Shown here piece after piece: positions 17,701 to 24,693 of a DNA stretch of 40,530 bases. The first letter of the stretch is position 1. The number at the start of each line of letters is the position of its first letter. The position numbers and the translations under genes were made by a program. Source of the stretch: JALSHZ01 sp964614535 (GTDB taxonomy: Bacteria; Pseudomonadota; Gammaproteobacteria; UWMA-0217); contig CAZTOZ010000026.1 of the NCBI GenBank assembly GCA_964614535.1, forward strand, positions 1 to 40,530, written 5' to 3'. The notes beneath the pieces are model-generated. The model was not told where the DNA came from and ran no database searches. It saw only the letters and a program-made list of their open reading frames with translations.

Positions 17701-18351
17701 GCGAATCATCGGCCGGTCCGGCGTCAGCGCGCGCTGGCGATGGGCCGCCACCCATTCGTCGTCGATCATCGCGCGGATGGTGTCGTCGTCCACCGGCGTG
17801 ATCTTGGCGATCTCGTGCGAGGTGCGGAAGCCGTCGAAGAAGTGCAGGATCGGAATCCGTCCGGCCAGCGATGCCGCCTGGGCGATCAGCGCCATGTCCA
17901 TCACCTCCTGCACCGAGCCGGCGGCGAGCAGTGCAAAGCCGGTGCCGCGGGTCGCCATGACGTCGCCGTGGTCGCCGAAGATCGAAAGCGCTTGCGCCGC
18001 CAGCGACCGGGCCGCCACGTGGAACACCGCCGGTGACAGCTCGCCGGCGATCTTGTACATGTTCGGAATCATCAGCAGCAGGCCCTGGGAAGCAGTGAAG
18101 GTGGTGGTCAGCGCGCCGCTCTGCAACGCCCCGTGCACGGTGCCGGCGGCGCCGCCCTCGCTCTGCATTTCGATGATGTCCGGGACGTTGCCCCAGATGT
18201 TCTCCCGGCCGCGCGCCGACCACTCGTCCGCCAGTTCGCCCATCGGTGAGGCCGGTGTGATCGGATAGATGGCGATGACCTCGTTGGTCTTGTGAGCAAT
18301 ACGGGCCGCGGCTTCGTTGCCGTCGATGGTGATCCTCTTTGGTGTCTTCAT
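14758..18351 (-). CDS. nifJ: Pyruvate:ferredoxin (flavodoxin) oxidoreductase
   Basis: 1197-residue single-chain PFOR/YdbK-type enzyme. It converts pyruvate and CoA to acetyl-CoA and CO2 with reduction of ferredoxin or flavodoxin, and can run in reverse for CO2 fixation. Domains in order: TPP/pyrimidine-binding (ITIDGNEAAA, EVIAIYPITPASPMGE); transketolase-C-like; gamma (GLGSDGTVSANKNTIKIIG, GYFVYDSKKAGAVTVSHL); two 4Fe-4S ferredoxin clusters (CIFCGKCPFVCPHSAI and CTGCGLCVAVCP); the CxGC pair of the proximal cluster (GACAGCGETPYI); and the TPP-diphosphate site IIGGDGWAYDIGFGG. Alignment to E. coli YdbK is collinear throughout. The start is set by homology and GGAG six bases before it; an ATG ten codons upstream is possible. 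The enzyme is oxygen-sensitive, and an FNR-like site lies upstream. Confidence 0.96.
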   Translation of the reverse strand: MKTPKRITIDGNEAAARIAHKTNEVIAIYPITPASPMGELADEWSARGRENIWGNVPDIIEMQSEGGAAGTVHGALQSGALTTTFTASQGLLLMIPNMYKIAGELSPAVFHVAARSLAAQALSIFGDHGDVMATRGTGFALLAAGSVQEVMDMALIAQAASLAGRIPILHFFDGFRTSHEIAKITPVDDDTIRAMIDDEWVAAHRQRALTPDRPMIRGTSQNPDVYFQARETVNPYYEAMPRIVADTMARFGELTGRHYRPFDYHGHPKAERVIVLMGSGTEAVAETVDHLLADGERVGVVRVHLYRPFSTDHLLDALPPSTRAIAVLDRCKEPGAEGEPLYKDVLAGIADHLAGGGTRLATMPRIVGGRYGLSSKEFTPGMIVSVFDNLAAAQPKNHFTVGIHDDLCDTSLPWNPDHRNRALAGAVQCLFYGLGSDGTVSANKNTIKIIGEQTDLHAQGYFVYDSKKAGAVTVSHLRFSDDPIRAPYLIGDGEASFIGCHQTVFLERYPMLEKAADGAVFLVNTPAAPDAVWDTLPRRVQQQILDKRIRLFVIDAYRVAADSGMGRRINTIMQTCFFAISGILPRDEAIAKIKEAVEGTYGRKGRRIVELNFRAIDASLDNLREVTIPKRPTSDFDMTPPVPADAPDFVRRVTAKLIAGRGDELPTSLLPADGAWPPGTAAYEKRNIALEIPVWDESLCIFCGKCPFVCPHSAIRSKVFREADLAAAPPTFRHTPIKGKEFDGLHVSYQVAPEDCTGCGLCVAVCPAHDKSNVSRKALRMEPQPPLREQERANWEFFLKLPEFDRQKIRWPTLKGAMMAQPLFEFSGACAGCGETPYIRLATQLFGDRMIIANATGCSSIYGGNLPTTPYTTNPEGRGPAWNNSLFEDNAEFGLGFRLAIDHHRQRAETMLRQLRDDLGAERVDALLDADQSEESGIFAQRERIGQAKAILRTMDGPLPRRLLSIIDYLAKKSVWIIGGDGWAYDIGFGGLDHALASGKNINILVLDTEVYSNTGGQTSKATPKGAVAKFSAAGKPTPKKDLGMIAMAYENVYVASVASGGKDVHTLRAFREAESYDGPSLILAYSPCIAHGVDLSRNLDQQAMAVASGHWLLYRYDPRLLAKGRNPLQLDSKKPSLPLRDYYLTEARFSMLWRSHPDVAEQLVQQAQKAALERYHHFEQLANLPVEAIEPDEENG

Positions 18352-18485
18352 GGGCGGCTCCGGCGTAGTGGATTGGTTCATTGCGACCGGCCTCGGGGCT
18401 GATCGGGCCAGACGCGGGAATCGGCACCCCGCACCGTTTCCCGCGCCTGCTCTGAGAATCGTTCCGCTGCGGGTCTCTATAGTGG

Positions 18486-18526
18486 AAGATAGTGCGCCGA
18501 CGGCCATCGTGATTGACGTGGATCAA
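18486..18526 (-). promoter_or_regulatory. FNR-type box and possible nifJ promoter
   Basis: TTGACGTGGATCAA (18513-18526) matches the FNR/Anr dyad TTGAT-N4-ATCAA at nine of ten positions. On the minus strand TATCTT (18491-18486) could serve as the -10. The box would then be centred about 41 nt upstream of the start, the class II activation position. TATAGA (18481-18476) is an alternative -10. Anaerobic activation of PFOR would fit, but this is inference from sequence alone. Confidence 0.45.
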
Positions 18527-18554
18527 CAACTGCCGCACCCCGACCGGGCGAACC

Positions 18555-18563
18555 TGCGATAAT
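18555..18563 (+). promoter_or_regulatory. Extended -10 promoter of the DksA-like gene
   Basis: TGCGATAAT combines the TGn extension with GATAAT (five of six), 47 nt before the ATG. The FNR-type box lies about 50 nt upstream of the predicted start, so this divergent promoter might share its regulation. Confidence 0.45.
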
Positions 18564-18610
18564 CCGGGGTGTGACGATGAGGAACGGGGCGTGCCCGGGA
18601 AGACGAGACG

Positions 18611-18940
18611 ATGAAATACGGCGAAATCGAAACACGGCTGCATGAGCTGGAGCGCTCCCTGGAGCAGCGTCTGGAGGAGGTCAAGGCGGGGCTGGTGCAG
18701 CAGTACAGCGCCGACAGCAAGGAACAGGCCATCGAGCGCGAGAACGACGAGGTGCTGGAGAAGATCGAGGAGTCGATCGTCGCCGAGCTGGCCCAGGTGA
18801 AGAACGCCCTGCGGCGGTTGCACGAGGGGGAGTACGGCATCTGCGAATCCTGCGGTGATGAGATTGCCGTTGCGCGGCTCGAGGTCATGCCCTTCGCGAC
18901 TCTCTGCGTCGAGTGTGCCGAGCTGATGGAGCGACGTTGA
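18611..18940 (+). CDS. DksA/TraR-family zinc-finger protein
   Basis: 109 residues. Members enter the secondary channel of RNA polymerase and, with ppGpp, alter initiation. An N-terminal charged coiled coil (about 5-70) has at its tip D35-x-x-E38-x-A40, which resembles the DxxDxA motif of DksA with Glu for the second Asp. The C-terminal four-Cys finger is complete: C78-x2-C81 and C99-x2-C102 (ICESCGDEIAVARLEVMPF, TLCVEC). It is shorter than the 151-residue E. coli DksA, so it is probably a paralogue and not the main dksA. It is divergent from nifJ and followed by 331 nt without a gene. Confidence 0.85.
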   Translation: MKYGEIETRLHELERSLEQRLEEVKAGLVQQYSADSKEQAIERENDEVLEKIEESIVAELAQVKNALRRLHEGEYGICESCGDEIAVARLEVMPFATLCVECAELMERR

Positions 18941-19271
18941 GCGATTCGCCGGCCGCGATTTCGCCATTGCGCGCCCGGGCCAATCCCATTGACCCGGATA
19001 GCTCATGAGAATGCGGGATATTGGGGGAACCTCGGGGTTCGATACACCGAAAAGCATGATCGTCGCCATGGTTGCAGGTGAATCGGGCAAAATGGCCGCT
19101 GAGATTCTTCCAAAAACCGCAGAGCGGCGCAGATGACAGGCCGCACTTTGCCACTACCCCATCATTTTTTACAAATCATGACGTTATGATTGATTCTCAG
19201 CGTTCTTGTGAAATATCCGGGTTACGGTTTTCGTCACCGCTTGCCGTCAAGCGCCGGATTGACGTCGTTCG
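18941..19271. other. Intergenic region before rarA
   Basis: 331 nt without a supported gene. It is less GC-rich than its surroundings, especially 19140-19215, and contains the dyad AATCATGACGTTATGATT plus TTCTTGTGAAA described separately. No convincing rarA promoter or DksA-gene terminator was found; short GC-rich inverted repeats near 18945-18990 lack a T tract. Confidence 0.5.
19174..19213 (+). repeat. Dyad motif, copy A, of an inverted pair
   Basis: AATCATGACGTTATGATT (19174-19191) is a near-perfect dyad, followed after 11 nt by TTCTTGTGAAA (19203-19213). The reverse complement of the same two blocks occurs after pepN (24559-24587). The copies point toward each other and bracket rarA through pepN. 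Confidence 0.55.
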
Positions 19272-20603
19272 ATGACCCTGTTCCAAGACACCGCCAGCCC
19301 GTGGCAGCCGCTGGCAGACCGGTTGCGGCCCCGTTCGCTGGACGAGGTGGCCGGGCAGGCCCATCTGCTGGCGCCGGGCAAGCCGTTGCACGAGGCGCTG
19401 CGTCACGGCCGGCTCCATTCGATGGTCTTCTGGGGGCCGCCCGGGGCCGGCAAGACCACGTTGGCGCGGCTGCTGGCGCGCCAGACCGATGCCCACTTTC
19501 TCGCCATCTCCGCCGTGCTCTCCGGCGTCAAAGAGATTCGCGCCGCGGTGGAGCAGGCCAGGGCCGCGCTGGCCGCGGACGGGCGGGCGACGATTCTCTT
19601 CGTCGACGAGGTCCATCGCTTCAACAAGGCGCAACAGGATGCCTTTCTGCCCCATATCGAGGCCGGCACGATCACCTTCGTCGGCGCCACCACCGAAAAT
19701 CCCTCGTTCGAGCTGAACAACGCCCTGCTGTCGCGGCTGCGCACCTACGTGCTCAAACCGCTGGACGACGATGCGCTGAAGAGGATATTGCGCAACGGGG
19801 TGGCGGCGCTGGCGGCCGATGCGGGGGAGGCGATCGAGATCGGCGACACGGAGCTGGAGACCATCGTCGCCTTTGCCGATGGCGATGCGCGGCGGGCGTT
19901 GAACCTGCTGGAGCTGGCCGCCGAGCTGGCCACGCCGGAGCATGGCCGGCGCCTCATCGACGCCGATACCGTGCGCGGCCTCACCGCCGAGGGGCTGCGA
20001 CGCTTCGACAAGGGGGGAGAGTACTTCTACGATCAGATCTCGGCCATGCACAAGGCGGTGCGCGGCAGCAGCCCCGACGGCGCGCTCTACTGGTTCTGCC
20101 GGATGATCGACGGGGGCGTGGATCCGCGTTATGTCGCCCGGCGTGTCATCCGCATGGCGTCCGAGGACATCGGCAATGCCGACCCGCGGGCACTCACCAT
20201 CGCCCTCGACGCCGCCGAGAGCTACGAGCGCCTCGGCAGTCCGGAGGGGGAGCTGGCGCTGGCGCAGGCGGTGGTCTATCTGGCCTGCGCGCCGAAGAGC
20301 AACGCCGTCTACAAAGCCTTCAACGAGGCAATGGCCGAGGTGCGCAAGCGTGGCAGTCTGGAGGTGCCGCTGCATCTGCGCAACGCGCCGACGAAACTGA
20401 TGAAGCAGCTCGACTACGGCAAGGGCTACCGCTATGCCCATGACGAGCCGGATGGTTATGCGGCCGGTGAGCAGTACTTGCCGGATGCGCTACGGGAACG
20501 GCGGTTCTACCACCCGGTCGAGCGGGGGTTGGAGATTCGTATCGCCGAGAAACTGCGCGAGTTGCGTCGCCGCGACCGTGAAGCCGGGGGAGGGCGTGAG
20601 TGA
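19272..20603 (+). CDS. rarA: Replication-associated recombination AAA+ ATPase RarA
   Basis: 443 residues, RarA/MgsA/WRNIP1 family, acting at stalled or gapped replication forks. Seen are PLADRLRPRSLDEVAGQAHLL, Walker A GPPGAGKT (55-62), Walker B ILFVDEVHRF (108-117), and sensor 1 FVGATTENPSFELN. The C-terminal half has RGSSPDGALYWFCRMIDGG, ASEDIGNADPRAL, the CAPKSNAVYKAFNEAM stretch, HLRNAPTKLMKQLDYGKGYRYAHD and YLPDALRERRFYHP, all typical of the family's tetramerisation region. Length is normal (E. coli 447). The stop overlaps the next gene's GTG. Confidence 0.96.
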   Translation: MTLFQDTASPWQPLADRLRPRSLDEVAGQAHLLAPGKPLHEALRHGRLHSMVFWGPPGAGKTTLARLLARQTDAHFLAISAVLSGVKEIRAAVEQARAALAADGRATILFVDEVHRFNKAQQDAFLPHIEAGTITFVGATTENPSFELNNALLSRLRTYVLKPLDDDALKRILRNGVAALAADAGEAIEIGDTELETIVAFADGDARRALNLLELAAELATPEHGRRLIDADTVRGLTAEGLRRFDKGGEYFYDQISAMHKAVRGSSPDGALYWFCRMIDGGVDPRYVARRVIRMASEDIGNADPRALTIALDAAESYERLGSPEGELALAQAVVYLACAPKSNAVYKAFNEAMAEVRKRGSLEVPLHLRNAPTKLMKQLDYGKGYRYAHDEPDGYAAGEQYLPDALRERRFYHPVERGLEIRIAEKLRELRRRDREAGGGRE

Positions 20604-21217
20604 AGCATCGGCTTGGCCTGGCCACCCTGTTGCTGGCCTATCTGCTGTGGATACCGGGAATCAGCCAGCCACTGCTGACGCTCACCGGCAGCGTGGACAA
20701 GGCCCGGCTGCTGGCGTTGGGCCAGACGCTGCTCGAGGACAGCCCGGGGGTGGTGCCGATGGTGGGACGGATGGCCGCGTCGCTGCTGGAGCGCATCGAG
20801 GTCAGCGGTCAGATTCCCGCCTATGAGAAGACCCGCAGCATCGTCGGCACCATCGAGGAGCTGATCGGTGCCGGCCACTGGCTGGTTGCTTTTCTGGTGG
20901 CGCTGTTCTCGGTGCTGATTCCGTTGACAAAAGGCGGCCTGCTGGCGCTGACGGCGCTGCGGCCCCACTGGCCCATGTCGATGGCGGGCAAGCGTCTCGG
21001 TGATCTCATCTCGCGCTGGTCGATGGCCGATGTCTTCGTCGTTGCCGTCATCGTCGCCTACCTCGCCGCCGGCGCCACCCGCGACATGGGCGAGATCTTC
21101 ACCCTCGACGCCCGCTTCGGCCCGGGGTTCTACTGCTTTCTGGCATACTGCCTGCTGTCCATTGCCGCGTCGCAGTTGATGCGCACGCCCGCCACCGCCA
21201 CAGGGTCGGATCGATGA
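20600..21217 (+). CDS. PqiA-family (paraquat-inducible protein A) membrane protein
   Basis: 205 residues. About four hydrophobic segments are seen (near 5-25, 90-118, 133-160 and 172-192). The third carries KRLGDLISRWSMADVFVVAVIVAYLA, the W-S-M-x-D-V-F-V signature of PqiA domains (PF04403). Classical PqiA proteins have two such units and belong to MCE-linked lipid transport systems. This is a single-unit version with a periplasmic-type loop of about 60 residues after the first segment, and no MCE-domain gene lies beside it. The GTG start overlaps the rarA stop and its own stop overlaps the next ATG, so the three genes are translationally coupled. Confidence 0.75.
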   Translation: MKHRLGLATLLLAYLLWIPGISQPLLTLTGSVDKARLLALGQTLLEDSPGVVPMVGRMAASLLERIEVSGQIPAYEKTRSIVGTIEELIGAGHWLVAFLVALFSVLIPLTKGGLLALTALRPHWPMSMAGKRLGDLISRWSMADVFVVAVIVAYLAAGATRDMGEIFTLDARFGPGFYCFLAYCLLSIAASQLMRTPATATGSDR

Positions 21218-21588
21218 GAAAACTGTTGTTCGTCAATGAGTACGGGCTCTATCCCGAACTGGTCAAGGCGCTGCAGGGCAGCGGCTATGCCGTCACCGTG
21301 GAGCACCTGATGCGCAAGGCCATCAAGTTCATCCAGCGGCAGAACCCCGAGATCGTCGTCGCCGAGTTTTGGCACGATTCGCAGTTTCGTGACCGCGTCA
21401 GCAATCTGGAGTCGATGCTGGCGCAGATCGAGGGCAAGCATGCGCAGACCCGGACGATCGTCATCTGTGACCCCCGCTGGCAGCCGTATCTGGACGAGAT
21501 GCTGGCCGTCTACCATGTCGATGCGGTGCTGATGCAGCCGGTGTCGCCGGCGGCATTGCTGGCCGAAGTGGAGAGATTGTCGGCATGA
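21214..21588 (+). CDS. Receiver-like protein lacking the phosphoacceptor Asp
   Basis: 124 residues. The size and strand-helix pattern are those of a response-regulator receiver: KLLFVNEYG (beta1), PELVKALQGSGYAVTVEHLMRKAIKFI (alpha1-beta2), NPEIVVAEF (beta3), RTIVICDP (beta4) and VDAVLMQPVSPAALLAEVERL (beta5-alpha5). The acidic pair after beta1 is absent. At the end of beta3, where the phosphorylated Asp should be, the sequence reads VVAEFWHDS, so Glu replaces it. It is probably a non-phosphorylated, partner-binding domain. No output domain is attached. The family assignment rests on fold pattern only. Confidence 0.6.
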   Translation: MRKLLFVNEYGLYPELVKALQGSGYAVTVEHLMRKAIKFIQRQNPEIVVAEFWHDSQFRDRVSNLESMLAQIEGKHAQTRTIVICDPRWQPYLDEMLAVYHVDAVLMQPVSPAALLAEVERLSA

Positions 21589-21619
21589 AAAAAGCCGCCC
21601 GGTGTTGCCACCGGGCGGC
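21588..21619 (-). terminator. Minus-strand intrinsic terminator with no annotated gene upstream
   Basis: A perfect 11-bp stem, GCCGCCCGGTG (21594-21604) with CACCGGGCGGC (21609-21619), has loop TTGC. Six A residues (21588-21593) precede it, which read as a six-U tract on the minus strand. On the plus strand no T tract follows, so it is built to stop a minus-strand transcript. It may still act weakly for the receiver-like gene that ends at its edge. Confidence 0.7.
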
Positions 21620-21779
21620 TCGTGAATCGGGAGGGGCGATCCGTGCCCCCGGCTTGCGCCGAGCTCGTCCTTGAGCTTCGAGACAAAGCTTATCGTCCCA
21701 TTTCCGAAAACGTAAGCGCCACAGCGACAGAACGCCGAATATCCGGACAGAGTGAACAAAAGGCGCGGCTGCACGGATC
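21588..21779 (-). ncRNA. Candidate small RNA ending at the minus-strand terminator
   Basis: The terminator implies a minus-strand transcript starting within the next few hundred bases. A possible promoter is TTGTGT (21814-21809), 17 nt, TTTTAT (21791-21786), giving an RNA of about 190 nt. The minus strand has an open frame here, but it runs straight through the hairpin and past it, so a protein ending before the terminator is unlikely. No known RNA family is recognised. Confidence 0.3.
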
Positions 21780-21909
21780 AATGGAATAAAAGAGGTGGGC
21801 AGATCATCACACAATGTCCGTCGCCACCACCGTTACCGTCGCTGCCGATGACGACGATGCCGTGATACGCTTTTTCGGCGTCGTGTCACAGCCATTCGAG
21901 AGAGACCCC

Positions 21910-24555
21910 ATGAAAGAATCATCACCCGTCGTGATCCGCCTGGAAGACTACCGGCCGCCGGCCTGGTGGATCGACAGCGTGGATCTGCACTTCGACCTGT
22001 ACGACGACGTGACCGTGGTCACGAGTCGACTCGAATGTCGAAAACATCCAGAGAATCAGGGAAACCCCGATAGCATTCGCCTCGACGGGGAAGGGCTGGT
22101 ACTGCGTTCGGTTTCGCTGGATGGCGAACCGCTGGCCGCCGACCGGTACGCTGTCGATGAGACCGGGCTGACCGTTTTTTCCGTTTCCGACCGGTTTCGA
22201 TTGGAGACCGTGGTCGAGATCGACCCGGCCAACAACACCGCACTCGAAGGGTTGTACCGGTCAGGTGGGAATTTTTGCACCCAGTGTGAGGCGCAGGGGT
22301 TTCGTCGCATCACCTACTATCTCGACCGGCCCGACGTGATGGCGGTGTTTACCACGACGCTGGTCGCCGACGAAAAAAAATATCCGGTGCTGCTGTCCAA
22401 CGGCAATCTGCTGGAGCAAAAAAGCCTCGGCAACGGTCGTCATCAGGCGCGTTGGCGCGATCCCTTTCCCAAACCCAGCTATCTCTTCGCGCTGGTGGCC
22501 GGTGACCTGGCGGTGCGTGACGATCTCTTTTGCACCCGCTCCGGCCGCGAGGTGAGGCTGCGGATATTCACCGAGCATCACAACCTCGATCGTACCGGTC
22601 ATGCCATGGCGTCGCTGAAGAAGGCGATGCGCTGGGACGAGGCGGTCTATGGTCTGGAATACGATCTCGACGTCTACATGATCGTCTCGGTCGACGATTT
22701 CAACATGGGGGCGATGGAGAACAAGGGGCTCAATATCTTCAACTCCAAATTGGTGCTGGCGCGCCCCGACACCGCCACCGACGCCGACTATGTCAATATC
22801 GAAGCGGTCATCGCCCACGAATATTTTCACAACTGGACCGGCAACCGCGTCACCTGCCGAGACTGGTTCCAGCTGAGTCTCAAGGAGGGGCTGACGGTAT
22901 TTCGCGACCAATCCTTCACCGCCGACATGACCTCCGAGCCGGTCAAGCGCATCGAGGACGTGCGGATGCTGCGCAGCCACCAGTTTCCCGAGGACGCCAG
23001 TCCGATGGCCCATCCAGTGCGACCGTCGTCCTATATCGAAATCAACAATTTCTACACCCTGACGGTGTATGAGAAAGGCGCCGAAGTCGTGCGGATGTAC
23101 CGGACGTTGCTGGGGCCGGAGGGTTTTCGCAAGGGAATGGACCTCTATTTCGAGCGACACGACGGGCAGGCGGTGACCACCGACGATTTTCGACGCGCGA
23201 TGGAGGACGCCAACGGTGTCGATCTTGCCCAATTCCAGCGTTGGTACGACCAGGCCGGCACCCCCGAGGTGACGATTCGCAGCGCCTGGGATGCCGCCGC
23301 GGGCACCTATACACTGGAGATCGAGCAGTATTGTCCGCCGACGCCAGAGGCGGAGAAAAAACGGCCGTTTCTTATTCCGCTCAAGCTCGGCCTGCTCGAT
23401 CGCGATGGCAACGACCTGCCGTTGCGCTGCGAGGAGGGAACACCGGCCATCGACCCCACGGTTTTCCTCATCACCCGGGAGAAGGAAAGATTGGTTTTTT
23501 CCGGCCTCGACGCGCGACCGGTGCCGTCGCTGTTTCGCCACTTTTCCGCGCCGGTCAAGTGCCAATACGACTACGGCGACGACGAGCTGGCCTTTTTGCT
23601 GGCCCACGACAATGACGACTTCAACCGTTGGGACGCCGGCCAAAAGCTACAGTTGCGCACGCTGTTGTCGATGGTGGTCGATTTGCAGGAGGGACGGGCG
23701 CCGCTGGTCAGCCCGGTGCTGCTGGAGGCGGTGGGTCATCTGCTCGAAAACCATCGAAGCAGTGATCCGGCATGGCTTGCCGAAGCATTGACGTTGCCGG
23801 ACGAAGGCTATCTCGGTGAGCAGATGGCCGTGATCGATGTCGATGCGATCCACGCCGCGCGCACGCAGTTGCGCACGCGCCTGGCGACCGAGTTCGAGAG
23901 CGGGTGGGAAGCCATTTATCATCACTATGCTGGCGACGGCGCCTACCGTTTCGACGCCGCCGACATGGGGCGCCGGCGTTTGAAGAATCTGGCGCTGTCC
24001 TATCTGGTGGCGGGCGATGCCGAACGATACGCCGACATGGCCGAGCAACAGTTCCTTCGCGCCGACAATATGACCGACAGCATCGCCGTGTTGCAGGCGC
24101 TGCGTGATACCGAGGTCCCGGCCCGGGAGCGGGTGCTGACGGCATTCCACGGGCGCTGGCGGGACGATCCGCTGGTACTGGACAAGTGGTTCTCGATCCA
24201 GGCGACGGCGGCGCGCCCCGGGGTGTTGGAGGAGGTGAAGAAACTGATGGCGCACCCTGGGTTCTCACTGAAGAATCCCAATCGCGTGCGCGCGCTGATC
24301 GGTGCCTGGATGCAGGCCAACCCGGTGGGCTTCCATCGCGCCGACGGCGCCGGTTATGCACTGGCCGCCGATATCGTTCTCCAGCTCGACGGGATCAATC
24401 CGCAGATTGCCGCGCGACTCGCCAAGGTCTTCTCCCGCTGGCGGCGCTATGACAGTCGCCGACAGTCTTTGATGCGCGAGGTGCTGACGCGTATTGCCGA
24501 GCGTGAGGGGCTCTCCGCCGACGTCTTCGAGGTGGTGTCGAACAGTCTCGCCTGA
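21910..24555 (+). CDS. pepN: Aminopeptidase N (M1 family)
   Basis: 881 residues, cytoplasmic zinc aminopeptidase that removes N-terminal residues in the last steps of protein turnover. The substrate-recognition motif GAMEN is at 267-271, and the zinc site HEYFH at 303-307 is followed by the third ligand in SLKEGLTVF (about 326). CTQCEAQGFRRITYYLDRPDV and the C-terminal helical domain (NPNRVRALIGAW, RWRRYDSRRQ) follow the E. coli enzyme throughout. The ATG is chosen for its match to the family start and GAGAGAGACC before it; the frame stays open 96 nt further upstream. AAA lysine codons make an A8 run (22373-22380), unusual in this GC-rich gene. Confidence 0.97.
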   Translation: MKESSPVVIRLEDYRPPAWWIDSVDLHFDLYDDVTVVTSRLECRKHPENQGNPDSIRLDGEGLVLRSVSLDGEPLAADRYAVDETGLTVFSVSDRFRLETVVEIDPANNTALEGLYRSGGNFCTQCEAQGFRRITYYLDRPDVMAVFTTTLVADEKKYPVLLSNGNLLEQKSLGNGRHQARWRDPFPKPSYLFALVAGDLAVRDDLFCTRSGREVRLRIFTEHHNLDRTGHAMASLKKAMRWDEAVYGLEYDLDVYMIVSVDDFNMGAMENKGLNIFNSKLVLARPDTATDADYVNIEAVIAHEYFHNWTGNRVTCRDWFQLSLKEGLTVFRDQSFTADMTSEPVKRIEDVRMLRSHQFPEDASPMAHPVRPSSYIEINNFYTLTVYEKGAEVVRMYRTLLGPEGFRKGMDLYFERHDGQAVTTDDFRRAMEDANGVDLAQFQRWYDQAGTPEVTIRSAWDAAAGTYTLEIEQYCPPTPEAEKKRPFLIPLKLGLLDRDGNDLPLRCEEGTPAIDPTVFLITREKERLVFSGLDARPVPSLFRHFSAPVKCQYDYGDDELAFLLAHDNDDFNRWDAGQKLQLRTLLSMVVDLQEGRAPLVSPVLLEAVGHLLENHRSSDPAWLAEALTLPDEGYLGEQMAVIDVDAIHAARTQLRTRLATEFESGWEAIYHHYAGDGAYRFDAADMGRRRLKNLALSYLVAGDAERYADMAEQQFLRADNMTDSIAVLQALRDTEVPARERVLTAFHGRWRDDPLVLDKWFSIQATAARPGVLEEVKKLMAHPGFSLKNPNRVRALIGAWMQANPVGFHRADGAGYALAADIVLQLDGINPQIAARLAKVFSRWRRYDSRRQSLMREVLTRIAEREGLSADVFEVVSNSLA

Positions 24556-24558
24556 GCT

Positions 24559-24587
24559 TTTCACAAGAAAATCATAACGCCATGATT
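24559..24587 (-). repeat. Dyad motif, copy B, of an inverted pair
   Basis: Read on the minus strand, AATCATGGCGTTATGATT (24587-24570) is followed directly by TTCTTGTGAAA (24569-24559). The dyad matches copy A at 17 of 18 positions and the second block is identical, but the 11-nt spacer is missing. It lies between the convergent ends of pepN and the chemoreceptor gene. Confidence 0.55.
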
Positions 24588-24693
24588 TATCTGAAAAATA
24601 CGGCTATGGTTTTCGGCGAATCCAACAAGCTGCCTCGTTCGGTGATGACTCCGGCCCACCGACGATGTGCCGACAGAGGAAATTCCGCCGCCG

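Noticed and set aside
14818..18036. A very long open frame on the plus strand, opposite nifJ
   Set aside because: It is the antisense of a collinear PFOR gene with all iron-sulfur and TPP motifs. Its own translation is low-complexity and Val/Asp/Gly/Arg-rich, as expected for antisense reading of GC-rich DNA.
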